Source: an uncultured Flavobacteriales bacterium (GTDB taxonomy: Bacteria; Bacteroidota; Bacteroidia; Flavobacteriales; Crocinitomicaceae). Taken from it: a stretch of 64,000 bases of DNA. Positions 43,368 through 52,586 of the stretch are shown piece by piece. Every line of letters begins with the position of its first letter. Position 1 is the first letter of the stretch. Both the position numbers and the translations under genes were made by a program. The stretch spans positions 24,976 to 88,975 of the forward strand of contig CAMLIF010000004.1 of the NCBI GenBank assembly GCA_946479985.1, written 5' to 3'. The notes beneath the pieces were generated by a model. That model was not told the origin of the DNA, searched no databases, and saw nothing but the letters and a program-made list of their open reading frames with translations.

Positions 43368-43957
43368 CCGGAAAATTCGTCTGAATTGTCTTTGATAGTG
43401 CGGTCTATTTCTTCCAGATCTGAGTAGAATGCCTCTCCGAATGCTCGAATAATCGGCTCTTTGAGGAATTTATAGACAGGAACATCCAGTTTGGCACCGC
43501 ACGCACAGGCTGGGGAACAAATGTGCCATTCATCGTAATTAAGCGCCAGATCTTCTCCGACTTTTTTCACACGGATCGGATACAAATGACATGAAACGGG
43601 TTTTTTCCAATCAATCTCGCCTTCGTAATAAGCCTTTTCAATGGCACATTTCGCAGTATTTGTTTCGTCAAAATATACAAATGCACATTCCTGTTCGTTC
43701 ACCAGGGTTGTAGCCGGCTCTCCCCATGGATCAATGTAGTAAACACCTTCGTTGTCAACAACTTCAAGCCCTTCTTTTCGCATATAGGGACGAACCTTAT
43801 CTACTAAAGTTTCCATCAGTTTGGCTTCTTCCATGGTAAGCGGTGCCCCCTGGTCTCCTTCTACACAACAAGCTCCTTTGCAAGCGTTCAGATCGCAGAC
43901 AAATTTGCGTTCAAAAATCTCAGTAGAGATCAGTTTATCGTCTATTGCTACAATCAT
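43364..43957 (-). CDS. DUF3109 family cysteine-rich protein
   Basis: A 197-residue protein with a Cys pattern typical of DUF3109/YkgJ-like families: FVCDLNACKGACCVEG (near 20-35), QECAFVYF, AKCAIE, VSCHLYPIR and ICSPACACGAK. These Cys probably bind iron-sulfur or zinc. Function is not established. It is followed upstream by the HAD phosphatase gene after a three-base gap, so the two may share a transcript. Confidence 0.88.
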   Translation of the reverse strand: MIVAIDDKLISTEIFERKFVCDLNACKGACCVEGDQGAPLTMEEAKLMETLVDKVRPYMRKEGLEVVDNEGVYYIDPWGEPATTLVNEQECAFVYFDETNTAKCAIEKAYYEGEIDWKKPVSCHLYPIRVKKVGEDLALNYDEWHICSPACACGAKLDVPVYKFLKEPIIRAFGEAFYSDLEEIDRTIKDNSDEFSG

Positions 43958-43960
43958 ATC

Positions 43961-44620
43961 TTAATTAGATGAGAGGTATTGAACCATTTCGTGCATGTCT
44001 TCGAATTGTAAATCTGCCAGAGTTAATTTTGGCTCGGGACTATGTGTTTTTTCAGGAATACAAATTACGGACATTTTTGCCGCTTTTCCTGAAATAATTC
44101 CATTTAAAGAGTCTTCGATAACCAAACATTTTTCCGGTCGTACTTCCAGGGCGCGTGCTGCCGATAAATAAACCGCCGGGTGCGGTTTTCCGTATAATTC
44201 GTCTTCGGCAGAACAAATTGCTTTAAAGTAATGGGTAATTCCAAGTGTTTCTAAAATGGCTTTAATCAGAATATGATAGGATGAAGTAGCCAAACCGATC
44301 TTTATTTGTTTTTCCTGAAAGTAGGCCAGTGCTTCCAAAACTCCGGGTAGCGGAGTGGCACGTTCACGGAGCAGTTCTTCCATGCGTTTCACGATCATTC
44401 TTTCTACGTCTTTCGCTGAATGATGAAGCCATGGGGCAACCTGATACCAGTATTCAGTTACTTCGTCAATGCGTAAGCCAACGGTTTTCTGAAAATCGGT
44501 CCGGGTTAGTTTGCACCCGACTGAACAAAAAACCTCTTCCATCGCAATTTTCCAGATCGGTTCGGAATCGGTTAAAACTCCATCCATGTCAAAAATGACC
44601 GCCTCGAATTTTTTATTCAT
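43961..44620 (-). CDS. HAD-superfamily phosphatase, HxpB-like
   Basis: A 219-residue HAD subfamily IA enzyme. Motif I FDMDGVLTDSEP (nucleophile and acid Asp), a helical cap from about 20 to 90, motif II GLATSS, motif III Lys in YGKPHPAVY, and motif IV VIEDSLNGI. The cap type and DSEP fit hexitol/2-deoxyglucose phosphatases and beta-phosphoglucomutases; without the mutase-specific residues a phosphatase is more likely. The ATG of MNKKFEAV is used; MGSE four codons upstream is possible. Confidence 0.85.
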   Translation of the reverse strand: MNKKFEAVIFDMDGVLTDSEPIWKIAMEEVFCSVGCKLTRTDFQKTVGLRIDEVTEYWYQVAPWLHHSAKDVERMIVKRMEELLRERATPLPGVLEALAYFQEKQIKIGLATSSYHILIKAILETLGITHYFKAICSAEDELYGKPHPAVYLSAARALEVRPEKCLVIEDSLNGIISGKAAKMSVICIPEKTHSPEPKLTLADLQFEDMHEMVQYLSSN

Positions 44621-45453
44621 TTCAGATCCCATTTTAAAGTGTATAAATTTCCTCCGCCCAGCAGTTTGTGGCGTTCATCGGCAATGTAAATCAACCCTTT
44701 CGGGCCTACTGTCAAACTCTCTTTCTGTGTGAGCGAAAGTCCGTGCTCTGAATGGTAAATTGCTTTCCCGTTTTTCAAATCGTATGCAATTACCCGATTG
44801 TACGTGAGTAAAAAGAGCTGATTCTTGTAAAATTCCCCACCCGTAACAGCATCTCTGTACCAGTCGCGTTTCCCTATCTTCAGTGAATAAACCAGTTTGG
44901 CTTTGTGGGTTCCTGCGGAACAGGGAAGCTGGTATACTTTACAAATCCCGTCAAACGGTTCAGTTCTGCACTTGGTGAAAATGTATAATGAATCGTTGTG
45001 ATAGGCAATACACTCTGCATCGTAATACCGTTCTGTTTTGGGAGGTGGAAAGGCGCTTTGTTCCGGGTACGAAAATAATATCCTGGCAGCGGTGACCGTT
45101 TTATTCTTAATGAGCCCTTCAGTTGGGATTTTATAGATTACCAGGTTCTTCCGGTTGTTCGAATTATTCCCGATATCAGCCAGGTAGAGGTATTTCTTAC
45201 CATCGGTTGTTATATCCTCAAAGTCTACATTTGCCGCAGAATTGAGTGCAACATGATTCTGAATTTTCCCGTTTGTATTCAGAATGTAAATCTTTGCGGA
45301 GTCGCCACCATCGTTATGGGCAACCAATAGAGTGTCATTTAGGAAAGTTAATCCTGACACCTCGTGCAGTTCTTTAGGAAGCGAAGCTACTTTCTTCCAG
45401 GTTGCGCCAATAAATGCAAGTAAAATTATGCCTCCAACCAACAGGTTTCTCAT
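44617..45453 (-). CDS. Hypothetical exported beta-propeller-like protein
   Basis: A 278-residue protein with an N-terminal membrane/signal segment (LLVGGIILLAFIGAT) and a series of beta-strand blades with repeated motifs (VSGLTFLNDTLLVAHND, NVDFEDITTDGKKYLYLADIGNN, YYDAECIAYHNDSLYIFTK). This resembles SdiA-regulated/esterase-like phytase-type propellers. TAACTTTG on the minus strand (45472-45479) is a -7 box match. It overlaps the HAD gene by four bases. Confidence 0.6.
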   Translation of the reverse strand: MRNLLVGGIILLAFIGATWKKVASLPKELHEVSGLTFLNDTLLVAHNDGGDSAKIYILNTNGKIQNHVALNSAANVDFEDITTDGKKYLYLADIGNNSNNRKNLVIYKIPTEGLIKNKTVTAARILFSYPEQSAFPPPKTERYYDAECIAYHNDSLYIFTKCRTEPFDGICKVYQLPCSAGTHKAKLVYSLKIGKRDWYRDAVTGGEFYKNQLFLLTYNRVIAYDLKNGKAIYHSEHGLSLTQKESLTVGPKGLIYIADERHKLLGGGNLYTLKWDLK

Positions 45454-45507
45454 CTGAGAATGAATTGAAGCCAAAGTTAAGAACAAAAAACGCGTTTCCG
45501 AGAAATC

Positions 45508-46461
45508 TTATGCAAATACAGATTCAACCCACGATTTCCCCCAGTACTCTTTCTCCTCGTTTGTCCATAATTTCGGATAGAAAATACGTTTCTGGAAGCG
45601 TGGAGGAAGGTATTTCTGCCAGTTTGTTCCTCCTGTAGCATTGATGTCACCATCACTATCACGTTGTAAGTAGCGAACAGCAGATTTATAATGTACCAAT
45701 GGCCAGTTGATGTTTACATTCACATCATTCTGTTTCATTGCCTGAATTATTGCCGGATCTTTTTGATCCTCAAGGCTCAAACGCAGGTAGGTTTGCCAAA
45801 GGTTCCGCGTACGCTGAGCAGTACCGTATTCAATAAACTCACGCTTGTATTTTTTCTCGAACTCGATAAGAGTAAGCGTTTTTTTACCGGTTTCAACATC
45901 GGTTGCGCCTTCTTTCCAGTAGATATGTTCGAACAAACGTTCAATAGACTCTTCGCCGTTGAAAGTGTCTCTAACGTCTTTATGCACAAGCTGCAGAAAA
46001 TCAGTTGAAGACATTTCTATTTTCCGGTATTGAGCAGATTGAAAACCAGATGCGGGGTGCAATGATAATCTGAATTTCAAAAATTGCTCACGTTCCATTC
46101 CGTCAACCATAATCTCAAAACTCTTGGTTAAAGCTTCAAAATAACGATTGATACGTGTAACGCGTTTTAAAAAGAAATCACCTTTTGGCTTTTCCGATTC
46201 ACCAAGCTGGTCGAATTCGTTTAAAGCCAGCTTAAAGTACAATTCGGTAATTTGATGGTACATTAGGAAAATCGACTCATCCGGAAAATCGGTATAAGTT
46301 TTTTGCAGGGTAAGTAGCGTATCTACCTGGATGTAATCCCAGTAGTTAACGGTCTTGGCGTAAAGAAGTCCATCTAAATAAGGTTCAATTTCCTGGTTAA
46401 GAGCCTTGTACTTATTTTGGAGCTCACTGATTCGCTTTGATATTTCAGGGTTTTCGCTCAT
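45508..46461 (-). CDS. kynA: Tryptophan 2,3-dioxygenase family protein
   Basis: A 317-residue haem dioxygenase that opens the indole ring of tryptophan to N-formylkynurenine. FLMYHQITELYFKLALNE carries the distal His (69), FRLSLHPASGFQSAQYR (130-146) the substrate-binding Arg and Ser region, WPLVHYKSAVRYL the proximal haem His257, and GGTNW the ammonium-binding Thr. Key residues are intact. It seems monocistronic; no other kynurenine-pathway gene lies nearby. Confidence 0.9.
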   Translation of the reverse strand: MSENPEISKRISELQNKYKALNQEIEPYLDGLLYAKTVNYWDYIQVDTLLTLQKTYTDFPDESIFLMYHQITELYFKLALNEFDQLGESEKPKGDFFLKRVTRINRYFEALTKSFEIMVDGMEREQFLKFRLSLHPASGFQSAQYRKIEMSSTDFLQLVHKDVRDTFNGEESIERLFEHIYWKEGATDVETGKKTLTLIEFEKKYKREFIEYGTAQRTRNLWQTYLRLSLEDQKDPAIIQAMKQNDVNVNINWPLVHYKSAVRYLQRDSDGDINATGGTNWQKYLPPRFQKRIFYPKLWTNEEKEYWGKSWVESVFA

Positions 46462-46483
46462 TCTTCAATTAATAGTTGGGTAG

Positions 46484-46501
46484 CAAAGATACGGCATGCC
46501 G
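46484..46501 (-). promoter_or_regulatory. -7 box and palindrome before the dioxygenase gene
   Basis: On the minus strand TATCTTTG (46484-46491) matches the -7 consensus 22 bases before the ATG; immediately upstream is the palindrome CGGCATGCCG (46492-46501), a possible operator. Confidence 0.4.
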
Positions 46502-46554
46502 GGGAAAATGTTTCGAGTAATATGTTAAAATTCAAACAAAACCTGTTAAAATAG

Positions 46555-46585
46555 AAAGAGGCACCACCTTACGCAATGCCTCTTT
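46555..46585 (-). terminator. Terminator of the DUF3108 gene
   Basis: Arms AAAGAGGCA (46555-46563) and TGCCTCTTT (46577-46585), 13-nt loop; the T tract is weak on the minus strand. Confidence 0.55.
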
Positions 46586-46602
46586 TACTTATAATTATTT
46601 GA

Positions 46603-47391
46603 TTATTTGGCCTTTACCAGATCTTTTTTAAGACCCGACCATTCAACCAATTGCAATTTCACGGTTCCAACGGGAATTTTCGCTTTGATTAGAATTGGAA
46701 TACGGTTTTCGTCGTCTGTAACATAAAAAGTCACATCTTCTTCGCTCTTGAAGTAACGACCGGTTTGAACAACCGGTACAAACTTCATACACTTGTATTT
46801 TCCTTTGCGGATACTGATGGTTTCATCCCCTTTGTATTTCACTTTCAGGGTGAATGTTTCATCATCCATAAAACATTTGAAGCTGAATACCTGGTCTTTT
46901 TTCGCGTTCTTGAAATCAAGGGTGCGTGCGTAGTAGAAAGACGACAGCATGTCCTGAATTCCCGATGATACAGTAAAGTCTTTCGTTCCGTTGTGTACTT
47001 TCAACTTATCTTGTTTGAAGTTGTAATTCTGATTGATCTTATAACCACCTTCGTCAACTCTGCGTACAAATTTCCATGGAAAAACACCTTTTTTGTCGAT
47101 GTAGCTTTCATAAACATCGTTCACTTTATAAACAGCGTTAAATCCGCCAAGTGTTTTTCCGGTTCCTTTAACGTGCAGTAATTCGCGTGTTCCGGCACCT
47201 TTTGTAGTAGTTGTTTTTACTTCAAGCACGGCTTCACCGGCATCTACGAAACCATAAGTAATCCGGTAACGTAATTTTTCCCCGGACTGAAAGGCAGTGT
47301 TCGTAACTGACGGGTATGTAACCGCAATTTCACTACTCTTTAATCCTATAAAACATATTGCCAATGTGGCAAATAAAATCCCTTTTTTCAT
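46603..47391 (-). CDS. DUF3108 domain protein
   Basis: A 262-residue exported protein with a signal peptide (FATLAICFIGLKSS). The body matches DUF3108: FQSGEKLRYRITYGFVDAGEAVLEV near residues 34-58, YKVNDVYESYID, and C-terminal RIPILIKAKIPVGTVKLQLVEW. The family is periplasmic beta-sheet protein of unknown role. The ATG of MKKGILFA is used; another lies four codons upstream. Confidence 0.85.
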   Translation of the reverse strand: MKKGILFATLAICFIGLKSSEIAVTYPSVTNTAFQSGEKLRYRITYGFVDAGEAVLEVKTTTTKGAGTRELLHVKGTGKTLGGFNAVYKVNDVYESYIDKKGVFPWKFVRRVDEGGYKINQNYNFKQDKLKVHNGTKDFTVSSGIQDMLSSFYYARTLDFKNAKKDQVFSFKCFMDDETFTLKVKYKGDETISIRKGKYKCMKFVPVVQTGRYFKSEEDVTFYVTDDENRIPILIKAKIPVGTVKLQLVEWSGLKKDLVKAK

Positions 47392-47516
47392 GACTATTTT
47401 CAATTAGGTATTACGCACTTAGCAAATCGAATGCCAATTTTTGAGAATTCGACCAAACGTAGAAATTTGTACATTCGTCGCAACTACAATTTACAACTTT
47501 CAGTTGGAACTACTCG

Positions 47517-47876
47517 ATGATAGAAGAAAAAATAAGGAAATTTGAGAATTGGCATATCCTGCTTTGGCTGTTTAAAGATCTTTGCTGGGTAATGGGATTT
47601 AAGGTTTTTGGTACAATCATGATTGTACCAACGGTTCTGCTGGCATTCATCATTACTTTTAAAACAAGGAAAATTCCGTCAGAATTCATTCACAATTGGG
47701 CGGTGATTTGTTGGATTTGTGCCAATTCATCCTGGATGTTGGGAGAATTCTTCTTCGATGGTGAGGACGGAATCGATCCGGGGATCCTGCTAATTCCCAG
47801 AATACTGTTCGTTCTCGGAATAGGAATCTTGTTCGTATATTACGGCCTGTTCTACCTAAAGATTTGGAGAAAATGA
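47517..47876 (+). CDS. Small integral membrane protein
   Basis: A 119-residue protein with three to four hydrophobic segments (WLFKDLCWVMGFKVFGTI, MIVPTVLLAFIITF, WAVICWICANSSWMLG, ILFVLGIGILFVYYGLFYL). No family is recognised. Its TGA overlaps the ATG of the TPR-SpoIIE gene by four bases, so the two are probably made together and may interact in the membrane. Confidence 0.7.
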   Translation: MIEEKIRKFENWHILLWLFKDLCWVMGFKVFGTIMIVPTVLLAFIITFKTRKIPSEFIHNWAVICWICANSSWMLGEFFFDGEDGIDPGILLIPRILFVLGIGILFVYYGLFYLKIWRK

Positions 47877-49879
47877 AATTAGGATTACTAGTACTTATTC
47901 TACAAGCATCTGTATTTTCCGTTGCTGCACAAAAGCGTACCCCCGGCGAATTACATCGCATGGTTAACAATGTGGTTTTCAGTGATCCGGAAATGGCACA
48001 TAAACTTGCTAAAGAAGAACTAAGTAAATCTAAACCGAATAGTCACGAATTTGTTGTCGCGCAAATAGATGTTGCAAAATGTCTTTATTACAGTGATAAT
48101 TATGCAGAAGGTGAAAGTCTGCTTTCCAAAGCCCTGCAAACCGCAACTAAAATAAATTTTTCCGAGGGTGTTGCCTGGGCGTCATTTCATTTGGGAGATC
48201 TGCGTATTCTGGAGGGGAAATACGGAAGCGCAATACAATATCTCAATAAATCACATACATTATTTGAGAAACAAAACAACAAGGAAGGAGAAGCCCTTTC
48301 GTTGAATGCAATTGGGTTGATATACCTGGATCAGGAGGATTTTCAAAAAGCCCAGACGTTTTTTAAAGATGCTCTAAAAACGGGCGATGCTGTCACTCAT
48401 GGAGATTCTTACACCAATCTTGCTCAGCTTTATCTGCAAATGGAGGCGTATCCGAAAGCTCGTCAATATGCCGCTTTAGCCAATAAGCAGGCAATTATTA
48501 ACGAAGATGATTTTGTTAAATCAACCGCTCTGGATGTCCTGGGAAGTGTAGCCGTGAAATATGGGCGTTTCCTTGAAGCAGAACAATATTTTAAGGATGC
48601 GATCAGGATCAAGGAACGATTGCTGGATCAGAAAGGTGCTTCGTACTCTTATTTGAAACTGGCGGGTGTAAAAGGCGAACTTGAGCAAACGGATTCGCTG
48701 TACATTTTTACCTTAAAGGCATTTCGATTGGCCAATGAGGTGGGGGCAAATAAAGAAACAAAGGATGCTGCGTTCGCTCTTTCCAAATATTATGCTCATT
48801 TGGGATTTTACGATAGCGCATTTCATTATCAGAACCAGTTTGTACAGCTCAACGAAGATTTGATGAATGAGCAGGTCCAAAAAAAGATGGCTCAAATAGA
48901 ATCTGAGAAAGTTACGCGGGAAAATGAACATCAGATTGCTATCCTCGAAAATCAGAAAAAACTGGAGAATGAACAAGCTTCTTTTTATCTGCTGCTTGCA
49001 ATTGGCGGAGCTATTGTTTTGGCTGGCGGATTATACTTATTCTATTACAGGTATAATGTGAAAAAGCGATCTTTTGAATCGCTGGAACAAAAAAATCAGG
49101 TAATTGAGGACCAAAATCACAGTATCTTAGAAAGTATTCGATACGCTCAGCGCCTTCAGGAAGCTATTTTGCCAAATAATGAAGTTTTGCGGTCTCACTT
49201 TAAAGATATTTTTTCGCTCTATCTGCCAAAAGACATTGTTGCTGGCGATTTCTACTGGTTTGAAAAATTGGGTAATCACCGGATTCTGGCTTGCTGTGAT
49301 TCTACCGGACATGGAGTTCCCGGCGCCATGGTAAGTGTTGTATGTTCCAATGCTCTGAACAGGGCGGTAATTGAAATGAATATGACGGATCCGGGTCAGA
49401 TTTTGGATGAAACCAGGTTGAAAGTCATTGAAAGTTTGAACAAATCAAATAGCGGGGCAAATAATGTGAAAGATGGAATGGATATTTCACTCATAAGCAT
49501 CAACGATGTAACGAATGAAATTCTTTTCGCCGGGGCACATCATACCCTCTGGGTTTACAGAAACGAAACAAAGGAATTCGATTTTTACAAAGGCGACAAG
49601 CAACCTATCGGAATCTATGATATGAACCGGAATTATACCTCTCAAAGAATAAGGTATTCATCGGGAGACAGAATTTTCATGTTTACTGACGGATATGCTG
49701 ACCAGTTTGGCGGCCCGAATTTGAAGAAACTCAAAAACCCGGCGGTAAAAGGTTATCTGTTGAGCATTCAAAACATACCGGTAAATGAGCAGTCGGAACT
49801 GTTAAGCGCTTATTTTTCCGAATGGAAGATGAATGAAGAACAGGTTGATGATGTTACGGTACTCGGAATTCAGTTATAG
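47873..49879 (+). CDS. TPR-containing SpoIIE-type protein phosphatase
   Basis: A 668-residue membrane signalling protein: signal peptide, periplasmic TPR array (about residues 25-340), coiled-coil linker, one transmembrane segment (FYLLLAIGGAIVLAGGLYLFYY near 365-387), then a PP2C/SpoIIE phosphatase in the cytoplasm from about 420: LPKDIVAGDFYWFEKL, ACCDSTGHGVPGAMVS with metal-binding Asp/Gly residues, DISLISI, and MFTDGYADQFGG. Such proteins dephosphorylate anti-sigma-antagonist partners in response to a signal. The frame opens nine bases earlier with TTG, but the ATG overlapping its upstream neighbour is preferred. Confidence 0.85.
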   Translation: MKLGLLVLILQASVFSVAAQKRTPGELHRMVNNVVFSDPEMAHKLAKEELSKSKPNSHEFVVAQIDVAKCLYYSDNYAEGESLLSKALQTATKINFSEGVAWASFHLGDLRILEGKYGSAIQYLNKSHTLFEKQNNKEGEALSLNAIGLIYLDQEDFQKAQTFFKDALKTGDAVTHGDSYTNLAQLYLQMEAYPKARQYAALANKQAIINEDDFVKSTALDVLGSVAVKYGRFLEAEQYFKDAIRIKERLLDQKGASYSYLKLAGVKGELEQTDSLYIFTLKAFRLANEVGANKETKDAAFALSKYYAHLGFYDSAFHYQNQFVQLNEDLMNEQVQKKMAQIESEKVTRENEHQIAILENQKKLENEQASFYLLLAIGGAIVLAGGLYLFYYRYNVKKRSFESLEQKNQVIEDQNHSILESIRYAQRLQEAILPNNEVLRSHFKDIFSLYLPKDIVAGDFYWFEKLGNHRILACCDSTGHGVPGAMVSVVCSNALNRAVIEMNMTDPGQILDETRLKVIESLNKSNSGANNVKDGMDISLISINDVTNEILFAGAHHTLWVYRNETKEFDFYKGDKQPIGIYDMNRNYTSQRIRYSSGDRIFMFTDGYADQFGGPNLKKLKNPAVKGYLLSIQNIPVNEQSELLSAYFSEWKMNEEQVDDVTVLGIQL

Positions 49880-49949
49880 AACAAATAATACCATTTTTGA
49901 GGTAGTCTTTATTGAGTCTAAATAAAGTAGTTTTACCACAAAAAAAATC

Positions 49950-51122
49950 ATGAAATTAATTTGGGTAGGTTCACTGGTTGCTGCATCTGTATTGTTCTCT
50001 TCTTGTTCAAAGGATATTGAAACAACACCCGGATCAGAGTATCTGGGGGCTCAGAAACAAGCAGTGAAAACAACATATGCAAACATGGCGTTTGCCGTCT
50101 ATACCGATTCATATAACACCGCATTAGCACTTCAAACTGCTATTGATGCATTTGTTGCAAACCCGTCACAATCAGGTTTGGATAATGCCAAAGCTGCGTG
50201 GTTAGAGGCAAGAGAAGTTTATGGGCAATCGGAAGTTTTTCGTTTTGTAGACGGACCAATTGATAACCCGAACGATGGTCCTGAAGGCTTGATCAATGCC
50301 TGGCCGATGGACGAAGCGTATGTTGATTATGTTCAGGGAAATTCAGCAGCAGGAATTATTAATGATGTTGCCAATTACCCCTTAATTGATGCGGCTACGA
50401 TAACAGGAGCCAATGAATTCGGAGGTGAAACGAATATTTCATGCGGGTATCACGCAATTGAATTCCTGTTGTGGGGACAAGATTTAAGTGCCGACGGCGC
50501 AGGTAATCGCCCCTATACGGATTTCGTTGTTGGTGGAACTGCTGCTAATCAATTGCGCAGAGGACAGTACTTAGCTGTTTGTGCCGATGTATTGGTTGAT
50601 GCTCTGGATCAGGTTCGTTCCGCGTGGGATCCGTCAAATATGTCGAGCTACTATCACACTTTCCTTGCATTGGATAACACAACGGCCTTACGCAAAATGT
50701 TCAATTCAATGAATGTACTTGCTGGCGATGAGCTTGCCGGAGAACGCGTTTTTGTAGCGTACCAGAATGCAGATCAGGAAGATGAGCATTCTTGTTTTTC
50801 TGATAATACACACCGTGATATTGCCTTAAACGCTCAGGGAATCTATAATTTGTACACCGGAAATTACAATTCACCATACGGGAATTCCGTGAATAGTATC
50901 AGTATATCAGGTTTAGCAACTTATGTAGATGCCGAGAAAAATGCGGGTATGTTGGCGCGTTTTGCGACAACAACTGAGGCAATTGAACAAATGTACACAC
51001 CTTTCGACCAGGCAATTATTTTGCCCGCAGAACGTCCGAAAGTTTATACTGTTGTATTATATTTGCGTGCAGAGGCAGATGAATTAGTGAGCGTTGCCGG
51101 TGAATTCGGAATTCATTTCTAA
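49950..51122 (+). CDS. Imelysin-family lipoprotein (peptidase M75 domain)
   Basis: A 390-residue lipoprotein, signal ending LFSSC. The imelysin signature GYHAIEF (His168, Glu171) sits in a helical bundle (KAAWLEAREVYGQSEVFRF near 81-99). Imelysin proteins are surface or periplasmic and tied to iron uptake. It is followed after 15 bases by a di-haem cytochrome gene, a pairing also seen in iron-regulated operons of Proteobacteria. Iron regulation here is inferred; no Fur box was found. Confidence 0.88.
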   Translation: MKLIWVGSLVAASVLFSSCSKDIETTPGSEYLGAQKQAVKTTYANMAFAVYTDSYNTALALQTAIDAFVANPSQSGLDNAKAAWLEAREVYGQSEVFRFVDGPIDNPNDGPEGLINAWPMDEAYVDYVQGNSAAGIINDVANYPLIDAATITGANEFGGETNISCGYHAIEFLLWGQDLSADGAGNRPYTDFVVGGTAANQLRRGQYLAVCADVLVDALDQVRSAWDPSNMSSYYHTFLALDNTTALRKMFNSMNVLAGDELAGERVFVAYQNADQEDEHSCFSDNTHRDIALNAQGIYNLYTGNYNSPYGNSVNSISISGLATYVDAEKNAGMLARFATTTEAIEQMYTPFDQAIILPAERPKVYTVVLYLRAEADELVSVAGEFGIHF

Positions 51123-51137
51123 TTAAATTGAAAATCA

Positions 51138-52517
51138 TTGAATAAGGTATTTTTCATTGTATTGGTTATACTTGGTGCCGTTGTTGTTGCTTGTAAAAAA
51201 GAGGACAACAACGGCTCTTTTGTAGACGATGGTTCTGACTCTGGCTTGATCAATCTTGCAGGTGACTGTAGTATTGATAACCAAACAACCGGTGCCTTTT
51301 CATTTCAGGTTAATGGTCTTACGGAAGATGAAGCACTTCAGTTTTATGTTGGAAATTCGTTCTTCAATCAAAATTGGGTTGAAGCTCCTTCCTCAACTAC
51401 CGCACGTGACGGAATCGGTCCTTTGTACAATGCCCGTTCATGTGCAACATGCCATTTTAAAGATGGTCGTGGTTCTCCGGCTTCAAACGCCGGGCTTTTA
51501 TTCCGTTTAGGAAATACCGCTGATAATTCACCTGATCCGGTTTACGGTAGTCAGTTACAGGATTTCAGCGTTTTGGCTGCTGTTTCGGAAGGTGGGATGG
51601 ATATTTCATATGTCGAAGAAGCAGGAACTTACGATGACGGAACTCCTTATTCGTTGCGTAAACCCGTTTATTCCATTTCAGGACAAAACTATGGATCTTT
51701 GGCTGCGTCTACCGGAATTTCTCCGCGTGTTGGCCAGCAAATGATTGGACTGGGATTGCTGGAGATTGTTCCGATAAGTCAAATTTTGGAAAATGCAGAT
51801 CCCGGAGATGCTAATGGCGACGGAATTTCAGGAAAAGCAAATTACGCTGTAGATGCGATTAGCGGAGCTTTGATGCTTGGCCGATTCGGGTGGAAAGCAA
51901 ACGTTCCGACACTCGGCCATCAGGTTGCAGGAGCGTTTAACGGTGATATCGGAATTATGTCTCCTTATTTTACGTCGGAGAATCATACTGCAAATCAACC
52001 GGGCTGTAACGGATTGCCCAATGGTGGAAATCCGGAAATTGAATTGAGTGATCTTGAATCTGTAACGCTTTATTGCCGAAGCCTTGCAGTTCCGATTCGG
52101 AGAAACACTCAAAATGCAGACGTAAAAGAGGGAGCGAAATTGTTCAAATCAATAGGCTGTGTTTCTTGCCATAAAATGAGTTTTACGACGGGTAACAGCG
52201 GAAACATTTCGGTGTTGAAAGGTCAGAAAATAGTACCGTTTACAGATTTACTGTTACATGATATGGGACCCGAACTTGCAGACAATGTTCCGGATTATTT
52301 GGCAACGGGATCCGAATGGCGAACACAACCTTTGTGGGGACTCGGATTAATTTCCACGGTCAATTCCCATACTTTCCTGCTGCATGACGGAAGAGCCCGC
52401 TCAATTGAAGAAGCTATTCTGTGGCACGGAGGAGAAGGGAGCGCAAGCAAAAACAGTTTCAAAGCGCTCAATGCAACAAAACGCGCGCAGGTTTTGGCTT
52501 ATTTGCAAAGCTTATAA
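51138..52517 (+). CDS. Di-haem c-type cytochrome (thiol oxidoreductase-like, DUF1111) lipoprotein
   Basis: A 459-residue lipoprotein (signal ending VVVAC) with two haem c motifs: CATCH at residues 102-106 and CVSCH near 341-345. The surrounding ARDGIGPLYNARSCATCH and FLLHDGRARSIEEAILWHGGE are typical of the DUF1111/di-haem oxidoreductase family. I use the TTG start because the signal peptide begins there and no ATG lies nearby. Probably works with the imelysin protein in periplasmic iron redox handling; this is inferred from their pairing. Confidence 0.87.
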   Translation: MNKVFFIVLVILGAVVVACKKEDNNGSFVDDGSDSGLINLAGDCSIDNQTTGAFSFQVNGLTEDEALQFYVGNSFFNQNWVEAPSSTTARDGIGPLYNARSCATCHFKDGRGSPASNAGLLFRLGNTADNSPDPVYGSQLQDFSVLAAVSEGGMDISYVEEAGTYDDGTPYSLRKPVYSISGQNYGSLAASTGISPRVGQQMIGLGLLEIVPISQILENADPGDANGDGISGKANYAVDAISGALMLGRFGWKANVPTLGHQVAGAFNGDIGIMSPYFTSENHTANQPGCNGLPNGGNPEIELSDLESVTLYCRSLAVPIRRNTQNADVKEGAKLFKSIGCVSCHKMSFTTGNSGNISVLKGQKIVPFTDLLLHDMGPELADNVPDYLATGSEWRTQPLWGLGLISTVNSHTFLLHDGRARSIEEAILWHGGEGSASKNSFKALNATKRAQVLAYLQSL

Positions 52518-52586
52518 GAGGGACTTCGATTCATTTCGACTCCGTTCAATACAGACCGCTCATTCACCTCTTATTGCTATTTTCAA

